Below are positions 1 through 8,022 of a stretch of DNA of 64,000 nucleotides, one piece after another (the stretch's first letter is position 1; every line of letters begins with the position of its first letter). The position numbers were made by a program, and so were the translations under genes. The DNA lies in NCBI GenBank assembly GCA_018433585.1, contig JAHDQW010000001.1, forward strand, positions 310,001 to 374,000. Reading direction: 5' to 3'. Source of the DNA: Candidatus Praeruminimicrobium purgamenti. GTDB taxonomy: Bacteria; Elusimicrobiota; Endomicrobiia; Endomicrobiales; Endomicrobiaceae. The notes below the pieces were generated by a model. It had not been told where the DNA came from. It did not search any database and worked only from the letters and a program-made list of their open reading frames with translations.

Positions 1-1395
1 TTAACAATCGCTGAAGTTGCCGTAAAATCATATTTGGCAAAATTTAAGAAACCGTTTGTTTACAGATATGAAAAAGACGGAGAAAATACAGTTGATGAAA
101 AAACGGTTAAGAAAATGGAATCAAATATACGATATTTTCCTTTTATACAACTTATGCTTGGCTTTGAACTCGCTTCATCTTTCTCGACAATATTTATGCA
201 GTCAAGCGGATATGAGTTAAATTTAATTGCCGTGATATTTTCATTCCTTGCTCCTGCCGGTTTTGTCTTTTCCGGATTTTTCGGCTTTTTAGGAGACAGA
301 ATTCCAAAGAGAACAATGCTTATATTGTCGCTGCTTCTTCATACATTGGGAAGCGTCAGTTTTACCGTTATACAATTCTCTCCTGTCCTGTTTGTTGCTT
401 CCCAAATTTTGCCTGTAATAGGAATAGCCGGTCTTGATATAAGTCTCAGTCCGTTTCTTTATAAATCTCTTGACAGCCTGAAGAAGAAAGAATCTTTTAA
501 GGAAATATACGGGCTGAATCTAGGCTTATTTTGGATTACGATGTCGTTGTCATCACTTATAGGAGGAACTCTTGCTTTTTTTGTCGGGCAGCAGATAGTT
601 GTTATAGTAGCCGCAACGCTGGATGTCGCCGTGTTTGCCGGAGCTTTATTCTTTACTCATAAAGAAAGTACAGAGACAGCTGGCAAAGAAGAAAAAGAAA
701 TGAATGAAGACACAAACGGTAAGAAAAACCGAATTTCACAAATTTTCAATCCGTTGAGAGCTCTTTTTTCAGATAGAAAAACTTTTACGTCAGTTATAGT
801 AAATATGGTGGTAAATAATATTTTCTTTGTATCATTAGCATTCTTTTTGCAGCCTTTATTTGTATTAAGCGGATTAAGTGCCATATTTCTTGCGCCTATT
901 TATTTTGCCGCAAATGTTCTTCAGTCTTTAGCATCTCATTTTATAAGCAGATTTGGAGTTATTGCTGAAAAGAAACTTTACAGAACGTTGTTTTTAAGCG
1001 GCGCTCTCATAATGACGGCTCTTTTTGCCGTTACCGGTCATCCTTTATTTTTGTTTGCCGTATATGTTTCAATGAATTTCTGGCAGGGCACGGCTTCTTT
1101 AACTGAAATTTCATCTGTTTATGAAATTCTCGACGACAATATGAGGTCTAAATGGCTTGCGTTTAAATCAATGGCAGGCACGGTTGTGGCAAGCTTCACA
1201 CAAATAGCCATAAGCGGGCTTCTTTCTTTCGGAGTAACTGGCGATATGATTATTACTGCGGCAATTTCAGTTGCGGTATCTGCTTCAATCGCAATACCTA
1301 AAATATTTGGAGAAAGGCATAAAAAGCATAAAGATATTTTTGAAACAATAAATATTGATACCAAGGGGATAACGGCTCTTTTAGCTTCCGCATAA
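1..1395 (+). CDS. MFS transporter, 5' end outside the window
   Basis: Polytopic inner-membrane protein of the major facilitator superfamily; the substrate cannot be told from the sequence. It shows about twelve hydrophobic segments in two halves. After the second helix of the first half lies a motif-A-like loop (GFFGFLGDRIPKR), and a charged central loop near residues 215-235 (ETAGKEEKEMNEDTNGKK) separates the halves. The frame stays open to base 1. The only initiator near the edge is a TTG at 34 with no ribosome binding site, so the true start is probably upstream and the protein is slightly longer than the 453 residues counted from there. A short gap with no clear terminator separates it from hisD, which has its own promoter. 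MFS assignment is confident; function is unknown. Confidence 0.8.
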   Translation, partial: LTIAEVAVKSYLAKFKKPFVYRYEKDGENTVDEKTVKKMESNIRYFPFIQLMLGFELASSFSTIFMQSSGYELNLIAVIFSFLAPAGFVFSGFFGFLGDRIPKRTMLILSLLLHTLGSVSFTVIQFSPVLFVASQILPVIGIAGLDISLSPFLYKSLDSLKKKESFKEIYGLNLGLFWITMSLSSLIGGTLAFFVGQQIVVIVAATLDVAVFAGALFFTHKESTETAGKEEKEMNEDTNGKKNRISQIFNPLRALFSDRKTFTSVIVNMVVNNIFFVSLAFFLQPLFVLSGLSAIFLAPIYFAANVLQSLASHFISRFGVIAEKKLYRTLFLSGALIMTALFAVTGHPLFLFAVYVSMNFWQGTASLTEISSVYEILDDNMRSKWLAFKSMAGTVVASFTQIAISGLLSFGVTGDMIITAAISVAVSASIAIPKIFGERHKKHKDIFETINIDTKGITALLASA

Positions 1396-1447
1396 TGTTC
1401 CGTTGTCAAAGCGATACCGCCGAAGTTGTTTGTTTTGGCTGAACAAA

Positions 1448-1476
1448 TTGATAATAAATTAACTTTTTGCTAAAAT
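1448..1476 (+). promoter_or_regulatory. sigma70-type promoter of hisD, predicted leaderless
   Basis: TTGATA (1448-1453) and TAAAAT (1471-1476) are separated by 17 bases. The expected transcription start lies at about 1482-1483, on the hisD ATG itself. No Shine-Dalgarno sequence precedes that ATG. Confidence 0.6.
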
Positions 1477-1482
1477 TTATCT

Positions 1483-2664
1483 ATGAATACAGATATAGCG
1501 AAAGCGGTTTCAGATATTATTGAAGATGTAAAAAAGAACGGTGATAATGCAGTTTTAAAATATATTAAAAAGTTTGACGGGATTTCGTTTGCTTTGTTAA
1601 AAGATGCTAAAGTATCCGTAAAACGAATATTGTCTGCTGAAAAAAATGTGGACAAAAAGTTAAAAAAAGCAATTTTATCATCATATAAGAATGTTAAAGC
1701 TTTTCATCAAAAAGAATATCTAAACATTAAAAAGAACTGGTTTTTTTCTGACAAATCAAAAACTGTCGGGCAAATGTACAATCCGATAGAATCTGTCGCA
1801 TTGTATGTACCGGGCGGAAGATTTTCATATCCTTCAACGGTTATTATGACGGCTGTAGCCGCAAAAGTTGCAGGCGTGAAAAGGATTGTTATCGTCACTC
1901 CTCCTAAAAAAATGTCAGATGATGTTCTTTTTACGGCAAAGGTATGCGGAATAGATGAAATTTATTCTATAGGCGGACCTGTCGCGATTGCCGCGATAGC
2001 CTACGGCACAAAAACGATTTCTCCGGTTAATATGATTGTAGGTCCCGGAAACGCTTATGTAAATGAAGCGAAAAGGCTTGTTTTCGGACAAGTGGGAATC
2101 GATTCTTTAGCCGGACCAAGCGAAGTTGCAATAATAGCTGATAACGGAGCATGCAGAGATTATATTTATTATGATTTAATGGCTCAAATAGAGCATGACT
2201 GCATGTCAAAAGCATATTTGTTCTGCGCATCCGATAAGATAATAGGATATTTGAAACAAAAAATAGACAAACAATTTTTAAAACAGATAGAAATGCATAA
2301 GGTTTCTATAGAAAAAGCTGTTGAAAGGGTAAATGAAATTGCGCCTGAACATTTGGAATTGTTAGTGAAAGAACCTAAAAAAATAGTAAAATATATCAGA
2401 AATGCCGGTGCCGTGTTTGCCGGCTATAATACGGCTACGGCTGTAGGCGATTATTGGGCAGGACCTTCGCATGTATTGCCTACGAATGCTTCCGCAAAGT
2501 ATTCAAGCGGACTTTCGGTAATGACATTCTTAAAACGAAGCAGCTATATCGAGTTAAAGAATATAAATTCAGAAATAAAAAACCAGATTGCGGATTTTGC
2601 AGATGCCGAGGGTTTGGTAAATCACAAAAAATCAATAGAAGTCAGGAAGGAACAATGCAAGTAG
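1483..2664 (+). CDS. hisD: histidinol dehydrogenase
   Basis: Catalyses the last two steps of histidine synthesis, the NAD-dependent four-electron oxidation of L-histidinol to L-histidine in the cytosol. Family landmarks are visible: GGP and GPGNAYVNEAKR in the nucleotide/substrate region, the metal-ligand segment MAQIEHD, the catalytic pair in APEHLELL, and GDYWAGPSHVLPT. At 393 residues it is shorter than the usual ~430, missing only the non-catalytic N-terminal tail. The start is fixed because an in-frame TAA lies at 1471-1473 and no other initiator intervenes. No ribosome binding site is seen; the promoter places the transcript start on the ATG. The stop overlaps the following small gene by ten bases. 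First gene of a run of histidine genes (hisD, hisB, hisA, hisI); hisG, hisC, hisH and hisF are not in the window. Confidence 0.95.
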   Translation: MNTDIAKAVSDIIEDVKKNGDNAVLKYIKKFDGISFALLKDAKVSVKRILSAEKNVDKKLKKAILSSYKNVKAFHQKEYLNIKKNWFFSDKSKTVGQMYNPIESVALYVPGGRFSYPSTVIMTAVAAKVAGVKRIVIVTPPKKMSDDVLFTAKVCGIDEIYSIGGPVAIAAIAYGTKTISPVNMIVGPGNAYVNEAKRLVFGQVGIDSLAGPSEVAIIADNGACRDYIYYDLMAQIEHDCMSKAYLFCASDKIIGYLKQKIDKQFLKQIEMHKVSIEKAVERVNEIAPEHLELLVKEPKKIVKYIRNAGAVFAGYNTATAVGDYWAGPSHVLPTNASAKYSSGLSVMTFLKRSSYIELKNINSEIKNQIADFADAEGLVNHKKSIEVRKEQCK

Positions 2665-2861
2665 AATTATCTGAAAGAGAAATAGAATTAATAGTACATA
2701 TGCTGACCGAATCCGTTACAAAAACTAATGACGGTAAGGCAAAAATAAATTTTTCAGTGGATGAAATTATACTGCTGGAAAAATTGGAACAAAGTTTGAA
2801 AATAAAAGATATTGATAATTTTGATCAAACTGGCGGCAGCCGCGCCAAATATTTAAATTAA
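2655..2861 (+). CDS. small conserved-position protein, 68 aa, unknown
   Basis: Starts at an ATG inside the last codons of hisD, with AGGAA of the hisD coding sequence as a possible ribosome binding site, and ends ten bases before hisB. The product is 68 residues, soluble, rich in Glu, Lys and Ile, with no cysteine and no membrane segment. It begins MQVELSEREIELIVHMLTES and is probably helical. The frame stays open across the whole gap between two histidine genes, and the coupling to hisD argues that it is translated. I do not recognise the family; it could be a small helper or regulator of the pathway, but nothing in the sequence proves that. Confidence 0.55.
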   Translation: MQVELSEREIELIVHMLTESVTKTNDGKAKINFSVDEIILLEKLEQSLKIKDIDNFDQTGGSRAKYLN

Positions 2862-2870
2862 GAGATAATT

Positions 2871-3458
2871 ATGAAAACAAGAAAAGCTCATATAAAAAGG
2901 GAGACTACGGAAACACAAGTCGATTTAGAGATTAATCTTGATTCTTCAAAAAAATCAAACATTAAAACTACTGTCGCTTTTATGGACCATATGCTGACTT
3001 TGTTTTCGGCTCATGCGGGAATTTTTCTCAATGTGAAGGCCGAAGGAGATACTGATATAGACGATCATCATCTGGTTGAAGATATCGGCATTACATTAGG
3101 GCAGGCTTTTAAACAGGCAATCGGGGATAAAAAAGGAATTGTAAGATACGGACATTTTCTTTTGCCTATGGATGAAGCATTATCTTATGTGGCTTTGGAT
3201 ATTTCAGGCAGACCTCATTTAAGTTATGAGGCTGAAATTAAGTTTCAGACTACAGGTTTTAATTATGATTTAATTGAAGAGTTTTTGACGGCTTTTGTAA
3301 ATAATGCCGGTATGACTTTGCATATTAAAATGATGAAAGGAAGAAATAACCATCATATAGCGGAATCAATTTTTAAGTGTTTCGGCAGAGCTTTGGCAGA
3401 TGCTGTAAAAATAAATAAAAAAAATAAAACTATACCTTCTACGAAAGGTGTTTTGTAA
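2871..3458 (+). CDS. hisB: imidazoleglycerol-phosphate dehydratase
   Basis: Dehydrates imidazole glycerol phosphate to imidazole acetol phosphate, a middle step of histidine synthesis. The duplicated metal-binding signatures are present: [27 protein letters not shown], a DEALSY segment, and [17 protein letters not shown] near the C-terminus. The length of 195 residues is that of the monofunctional enzyme; there is no fused histidinol-phosphatase domain. Begins ten bases after the 68-residue gene and is followed within eleven bases by hisA, so translation of the run is probably coupled. Confidence 0.95.
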   Translation: MKTRKAHIKRETTETQVDLEINLDSSKKSNIKTTVAFMDHMLTLFSAHAGIFLNVKAEGDTDIDDHHLVEDIGITLGQAFKQAIGDKKGIVRYGHFLLPMDEALSYVALDISGRPHLSYEAEIKFQTTGFNYDLIEEFLTAFVNNAGMTLHIKMMKGRNNHHIAESIFKCFGRALADAVKINKKNKTIPSTKGVL

Positions 3459-3468
3459 GGATAAAAAA

Positions 3469-4200
3469 ATGTTAATAATTCCAGCAGTTGATATCAGACA
3501 AGGAAATTGCGTGATGTTGCAGCAGGGCAGAATTGCCGATGAAACTATTTATTCCAAAGACCCTGTTTTTATGGCAAAACTTTGGAAGGCGAAAGGAGCC
3601 GAAAGGCTGCATGTCGTAGATCTTGACGGTTCTTTTTCAGGAAACCAGTCAAATAATGCGATTATAGGAAATATTTGTTTGAGCGTTGATATGCCTGTCC
3701 AAATAGGAGGAGGCATAAGAAGCATGAAGAGAATAGACGAAATATTTATGCTTGGCGCATCTTATGCTATTTTGGGAACAGTGGCAATATATAATCCGGA
3801 TGTCGTAAGACAGGCTATAGACAAATACGGAGCAGATAAAATTATTGTAGCGGTTGATATACTTGAAGATAAAGTCGCTATAGGCGGCTGGAAAGAGATT
3901 ACTCCTGTGACTGCTTCAGAAATGATAGACAAGTTGAAGGATATGGGAGTAAAAGAAATAATATATACCGATATTTCAAAAGACGGAATGTTAAAAGGTC
4001 CTAATATAGACGGTCTTAAAAAAATAGCTAAATCAAGCAAAATGAACGTTATAGCATCAGGCGGAGTTACGACTATAGAAGACGTTAAAAAAATAGCTAA
4101 ACTTGAAAAAGACGGCGTTATAGGCGCAATAGTAGGTAAAGCGTTATATACCGAAGACTTTAAATTAGAAGAAGCCATAAGAGCTTTAAATAAAAAATAA
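3469..4200 (+). CDS. hisA: ProFAR isomerase (HisA)
   Basis: TIM-barrel enzyme that opens the ribose ring of ProFAR to give PRFAR, the substrate of HisHF. The N-terminal strand carries the catalytic Asp in [11 protein letters not shown]. The barrel phosphate sites are GGGIRSM and ASGGV, and the second acidic residue lies in [10 protein letters not shown] chose the ATG at 3469, preceded by TAAGGA, which gives 243 residues, the family length. An upstream in-frame ATG at 3448 would overlap hisB and adds only residues with no counterpart in the family. HisA rather than HisF is supported by the N-terminal sequence and by its place after hisB. Confidence 0.94.
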   Translation: MLIIPAVDIRQGNCVMLQQGRIADETIYSKDPVFMAKLWKAKGAERLHVVDLDGSFSGNQSNNAIIGNICLSVDMPVQIGGGIRSMKRIDEIFMLGASYAILGTVAIYNPDVVRQAIDKYGADKIIVAVDILEDKVAIGGWKEITPVTASEMIDKLKDMGVKEIIYTDISKDGMLKGPNIDGLKKIAKSSKMNVIASGGVTTIEDVKKIAKLEKDGVIGAIVGKALYTEDFKLEEAIRALNKK

Positions 4201-4223
4201 AATGTTGTTTCAGAGGTGAGGAA

Positions 4224-4613
4224 ATGTTGGAGATAACAAAACAATTGAAATTTGACAAAGACGGATTGATACCTGCAATAGTCCAGGATTATAAAGACGG
4301 AACAGTTTTGATGGTTGCATACATGAATGCCGCTTCTTTTGAAAAAACTTTAAAAACAAAAAAAGCAACTTACTGGAGCAGATCAAGACAGAAATTCTGG
4401 ATAAAAGGCGAAGAATCGGGAAATATTCAAAAAGTTAAGGAAATATATTACGACTGCGACGCAGATTGTATATTGATTAAAGTTCATCAGGTTGGCGATT
4501 CGGCATGTCATACAGGTTACAGAAGCTGTTTTTACAGAAAACTTTCTTTTACAGGCAACACCAGAGTCGTAGGCAAGAAAATATTTGATCCGAAAAAGGT
4601 TTACGGGAAATAG
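4224..4613 (+). CDS. hisI: phosphoribosyl-AMP cyclohydrolase
   Basis: Opens the adenine ring of phosphoribosyl-AMP in histidine synthesis. It is 129 residues long, so only the HisI cyclohydrolase half; the HisE pyrophosphohydrolase domain often fused to it is absent. Zinc and magnesium ligands are visible in YYDCDADC and [11 protein letters not shown], and the substrate segment [11 protein letters not shown] is typical. A good ribosome binding site (GAGGTGAGG) precedes the ATG. The gene ends three bases before trpF. Confidence 0.95.
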   Translation: MLEITKQLKFDKDGLIPAIVQDYKDGTVLMVAYMNAASFEKTLKTKKATYWSRSRQKFWIKGEESGNIQKVKEIYYDCDADCILIKVHQVGDSACHTGYRSCFYRKLSFTGNTRVVGKKIFDPKKVYGK

Positions 4614-4616
4614 TAT

Positions 4617-5246
4617 ATGCTTAAAGTGAAAATTTGCGGTATTACTAATTATGACGATGCGTTAAGCGCAACTAATTTGGGAGCTGATTTTATAGGTTTT
4701 CATCTTATGAAGGATTCTCCTAAAAAAGTATCAGATAAAATGCTGAAAGAAGTTAATGAAAAACTGCCTCCTTTTGTCACGGCTGTAGGCGTTTTTGCCG
4801 ACCAGGACCATAAAACGATAACGAGGATAGTCAAAAAAACCGATCTTAAAGCCGTTCAGTTTAACGGCAATGAACCGCCTGAATTCTGTAAGGCTGTTTC
4901 CGTAGCTCTCGGCGTTAAAGTTTTTAAAATGATGAAATTTACCGGAGCTGCGTCAATTATAGCTTTGCAGCCTTTTGCAGGCAATGTTGATTTTTTTGTC
5001 TTGGATGTTTCTTCGCAGGATGAACAGGGGAAAGAATTTTTTGCTTTTGAGGCCGTAAAAGAGGTTTCTAAGCTTGGGGTTCCTTTTTTTGTCGCAGGAA
5101 ACATTACCTGTGAAAATGTACATGATGCTATGGAAAAAGCAAATCCTTACGGAATAGAAGCTGATACGGGAATTGAAAGACTGCAGAGAAGAAAGGATTT
5201 TGACAAAATGAGTTTGTTTATCAAAAACGCACACGGGTTAAGGTAA
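4617..5246 (+). CDS. trpF: phosphoribosylanthranilate isomerase
   Basis: TIM-barrel isomerase of tryptophan synthesis that converts phosphoribosylanthranilate to CdRP by an Amadori rearrangement, the same chemistry as HisA. The catalytic Cys is in KICGIT at the N-terminus and the general acid Asp in FVLDVSS. The phosphate sites VAGNI and ADTGIE follow. At 209 residues it has normal length. It sits alone among histidine genes, three bases after hisI, with no other trp gene in the window. This is the classical HisA/TrpF pair of analogous enzymes in one transcript. Confidence 0.93.
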   Translation: MLKVKICGITNYDDALSATNLGADFIGFHLMKDSPKKVSDKMLKEVNEKLPPFVTAVGVFADQDHKTITRIVKKTDLKAVQFNGNEPPEFCKAVSVALGVKVFKMMKFTGAASIIALQPFAGNVDFFVLDVSSQDEQGKEFFAFEAVKEVSKLGVPFFVAGNITCENVHDAMEKANPYGIEADTGIERLQRRKDFDKMSLFIKNAHGLR

Positions 5247-5254
5247 TCTGTTTT

Positions 5255-6223
5255 ATGAAAAAAATTAATATACAAAGAGCTGTAGATACTTTAATTATAG
5301 AAGCTCAGGCAGTAAAAGACCAGATTAAGCATCTGGATGACCAGTTTGTAAAATCAGTGGATTTAATAGAAAAGACTTCAGGACGAGTCATTGTCATGGG
5401 ACTCGGCAAGTCAGGTCTTATAGGAAGAAAAATTGCAGCTACAATGTCTTCTGTCGGGGTTCCTTCAATGTTTTTGCATCCCGCAGAATGTTTGCACGGC
5501 GACTTAGGCATGATAATGAAAAATGACATAGTGCTGATGTTGTCTTATTCAGGCGAAACGGATGAAATAAAACAGGTTCTTCCTGTTTTGCAGAGAATGA
5601 AAATCAAAATAATCGTTATGACCGGAAAAATACACTCACAGGTTTGGAAAGGCTGTGAGTTAATTATTAATTCAGAGATAAAAAAAGAAGCGTGTCCGTA
5701 TAATCTGGCTCCTACTTCGTCAACTTCCGCAATGTTGGCTTTAGGAGACGCTTTAGCTCTTGTCGTATCTGAAAGAAAAGGGTTTAAAAAAGAAAATCTT
5801 GCTCTTTTGCATCCGCTAGGAGCTATAGGCAAAAAGCTTACAATGGATGTTGCGGCTATTATGAGAAAGGGTAAAGCAAACCCTGTGATTAAAGAAAATT
5901 CAACCGTAAAAGAGGCTCTTTTAGTAATGACCGGCACAAGGGTCGGAGCTACAAGCGTGGTTGATAAAAAAGGAAAACTTACCGGCTTTTTTACCGACGG
6001 AGATTTAAGAAGGCAAATCCAGCTTCATGATAATCTTTTAGATAAAAAAATAACCGATGTTATGACAAAAAATCCTGTGACAGTCACTTCGGATATGCTT
6101 GCCGTTGCGGCTGCAAAACTGCTTCAGGAAAGAAATTTTGACAACATACCGGTTGTTGATAAAGACAATAAACCTGTCGGAATTCTTGATGAAAGAGACT
6201 TACTGTCCGAAGGAATTGAATAA
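5255..6223 (+). CDS. kdsD: arabinose-5-phosphate isomerase (KdsD/GutQ family)
   Basis: Interconverts ribulose-5-phosphate and arabinose-5-phosphate, the first committed step to Kdo of lipopolysaccharide. The N-terminal SIS sugar-isomerase domain (about residues 35-170) contains GLGKSGLIGRKIA and HPAECLHGDLGM. Two CBS domains follow, with TDGDLRRQI in the first and PVGILDERDLL at the end of the second. The length of 322 residues matches the family. It lies nine bases after trpF and is the last gene before a strong terminator. GutQ-type paralogues cannot be excluded from sequence alone. It supports an LPS-bearing cell. Confidence 0.9.
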   Translation: MKKINIQRAVDTLIIEAQAVKDQIKHLDDQFVKSVDLIEKTSGRVIVMGLGKSGLIGRKIAATMSSVGVPSMFLHPAECLHGDLGMIMKNDIVLMLSYSGETDEIKQVLPVLQRMKIKIIVMTGKIHSQVWKGCELIINSEIKKEACPYNLAPTSSTSAMLALGDALALVVSERKGFKKENLALLHPLGAIGKKLTMDVAAIMRKGKANPVIKENSTVKEALLVMTGTRVGATSVVDKKGKLTGFFTDGDLRRQIQLHDNLLDKKITDVMTKNPVTVTSDMLAVAAAKLLQERNFDNIPVVDKDNKPVGILDERDLLSEGIE

Positions 6224-6242
6224 ATAAGAATAAACCGATTCA

Positions 6243-6281
6243 GCCCTCTCTGTTTTTAATAAAACAAAGAGGGCTTTTTTT
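6243..6281 (+). terminator. rho-independent terminator after kdsD
   Basis: A 14-position stem (6243-6256 with 6261-6274, one mismatch) with a TAAT loop is followed by seven T residues. It closes the his-trpF-kdsD run. Confidence 0.85.
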
Positions 6282-6311
6282 ATTTATACAATAAATTGTT
6301 TAAAAAACTGC

Positions 6312-6340
6312 TTGCATTTTTTTTTAAAATGGTTTATAAT
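6312..6340 (+). promoter_or_regulatory. promoter of the TetR-RND efflux operon
   Basis: TTGCAT (6312-6317) and a perfect TATAAT (6335-6340) with a 17-base spacer, 36 bases before the TetR start codon. Confidence 0.75.
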
Positions 6341-6341
6341 A

Positions 6342-6362
6342 GACTCAAATACTAAATTAGTC
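6342..6362 (+). promoter_or_regulatory. candidate TetR operator
   Basis: An 11-base palindrome ACTAAATTAGT (6351-6361) lies inside an interrupted outer repeat GACT...AGTC (6342-6362). It covers the expected transcription start just after the -10 box. Autorepression by the first gene of the operon is inferred from position only. Confidence 0.35.
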
Positions 6363-6375
6363 GAAAGGTTTAATT

Positions 6376-6987
6376 ATGAAAACAACAGATGCAGTAAGAG
6401 AAGAACAAACGAGAATAGAGATAATAGATGCCGCCCAAAAGCTCTTTCAAAAGTACGGCATAGACAAGACGACCATGGATGATATAGCAAGAGAAGTGGG
6501 GAAAGGAAAAAGCACTCTTTATTATTATTATGAAAGCAAAGAAGATGTCTTTTATGCCGTAGTCAGCAAGGAAAAAGACGAAGTTGTCGAATCTGTAAAA
6601 AAATCCATAAAGGATATAAAAAATGCTTCAGATAAGCTGAAAGCTTTTTTTATTACTCATTTTAAGGAATTAAGGCATAAAATGAATTTATATTCCGTTA
6701 TCCTTCATGGTAACGTAAAAAAACATATGGATTTGTTTTACAAAATACAGAAAGAAAGCCTTAATTCAGATGTTGAAATTTTAAAAAAAATTCTTTTTCA
6801 GGGAATAAAAGACGGAGAATTTAAAAATATAAAAGAAAATGACTGTGAATCGATTTCAATGTCCATAATGATGATGGTGCAGGGTCTTGATTCAAATATC
6901 GTTTTTGGAAGTGAAATGTTGAAGGAAACATTGAAAATGGAAGGCGCTGTAGATATCTTTATAAAAGGACTGAAATATGGAAAATAA
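6376..6987 (+). CDS. TetR/AcrR family transcriptional regulator
   Basis: One-component repressor with an N-terminal helix-turn-helix (about residues 12-58) including GIDKTTMDDIAREVG and the recognition-helix end KSTLYYYYESKEDVF, followed by a ligand-binding helical domain typical in size for the family (203 residues). It is the first gene of an operon with a membrane-fusion protein, an RND pump and an outer-membrane channel. Its last codons overlap the adaptor gene by eleven bases, so it most likely senses a pump substrate and represses its own operon. A weak AAAGG ribosome binding site precedes the ATG. The inducer is unknown. Confidence 0.88.
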   Translation: MKTTDAVREEQTRIEIIDAAQKLFQKYGIDKTTMDDIAREVGKGKSTLYYYYESKEDVFYAVVSKEKDEVVESVKKSIKDIKNASDKLKAFFITHFKELRHKMNLYSVILHGNVKKHMDLFYKIQKESLNSDVEILKKILFQGIKDGEFKNIKENDCESISMSIMMMVQGLDSNIVFGSEMLKETLKMEGAVDIFIKGLKYGK

Positions 6988-8020
6988 AAAGAGAAATTTC
7001 TTAAAAATTAATATTTTATTGTTAAGTTTTGTTTTTGTTTGCGCCTGCGGCAATGACAGTAAAGTCATAAATCTTCCCGTTAAAGTAAAAACATTCAAAG
7101 TAAGCGAAGGCTCAATACAAACAGGACTTGATTACAGCGGAACGATAGAAGCCGGACAGGATATAAGTTTAAGTTTTCTCGCAATGGGGACTGTAGAACA
7201 GCTTAACGTAAGAGAAGGCGATAAAGTCGTAAAAGGACAGCTTCTTGCCAAATTGAACAGCGCAAGCTCATTGAATGCTCTTCAGATTGCAAAAGAGAAA
7301 TCTGCCCAGGCTGAAGATGCTTTCAGAAGATTCCTGCCTATGTATGAACACGGTAATTTGCCTGAAATAAAGATGGTTGAAATTAAAACGGCAAAAACCC
7401 AGGCTGAATTGGCGGTTAAAATAGCGCAAAAAAATCTTGAAGACTGTTCTTTATATGCGCCTGAAACAGGTTTTGTAAGCGAAAAGAGCATAGAAACAGG
7501 CGATAATGTCATACCCGGCAAAGCAGTTATGAAACTTGTAACTGTGGATAAAGTTTATGCCGTTATTTCCGTTCCTGAAAAAGAAATACAAAAAATAAAG
7601 AGAGGAATGGATGCTTTAGTCGAAATATCTGAAGATGACGTCAAAAAGTTAAAAGGAAAAGTTGCCGATGTCGGCGTTTCGGCAAATATTTTGTCAAGAA
7701 CTTATACTGTAAGAATTGCCGTAACAAACGGGAAAGCGGAAGTTTTGCCCGGAATGTTATGCAATGTTTACATATCCGGAAATGAAAGAGTTTCAGGGAT
7801 AATAATTCCTGCAACTGCCGTAAAAATCGACGAAAGCGGCAACGGATGCGTTTATGTCGTTGACAGCGGTACAAAAAAAGTTCATAAACAGAACGTTAAA
7901 ACTGAAGGATTCAGAAAAGGCGGAATAATTATTTCGGCAGGTTTAAAAATTAATGATTTGATAGTAAGCGAAGGCGTACAGAAACTTGATGATAATACTT
8001 TAATAGAATATCAGGATTAA
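6977..8020 (+). CDS. RND efflux membrane-fusion protein, lipoprotein
   Basis: Periplasmic adaptor linking the inner-membrane RND pump to the outer-membrane channel. It has a basic start, a hydrophobic signal segment and a lipobox-like VCAC near residues 22-28, so it is probably lipid-anchored. It then shows the two halves of a lipoyl domain (GTVEQLNVREGDKVVKGQLL and YAPETGFVSEKSIETGD) separated by a helical hairpin, then beta-barrel and membrane-proximal domains (IIPATAVKID). The length of 347 residues is normal for AcrA/MexA relatives. Overlaps the TetR gene by eleven bases and is followed by the pump after two bases. Confidence 0.9.
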   Translation: MENKKRNFLKINILLLSFVFVCACGNDSKVINLPVKVKTFKVSEGSIQTGLDYSGTIEAGQDISLSFLAMGTVEQLNVREGDKVVKGQLLAKLNSASSLNALQIAKEKSAQAEDAFRRFLPMYEHGNLPEIKMVEIKTAKTQAELAVKIAQKNLEDCSLYAPETGFVSEKSIETGDNVIPGKAVMKLVTVDKVYAVISVPEKEIQKIKRGMDALVEISEDDVKKLKGKVADVGVSANILSRTYTVRIAVTNGKAEVLPGMLCNVYISGNERVSGIIIPATAVKIDESGNGCVYVVDSGTKKVHKQNVKTEGFRKGGIIISAGLKINDLIVSEGVQKLDDNTLIEYQD

Positions 8021-8022
8021 TT

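Noticed and set aside
3762-4244. A 160-codon open frame on the minus strand across hisA
   Set aside because: It is antisense to a clear hisA, has no ribosome binding site and shows only the mirror composition of the gene.
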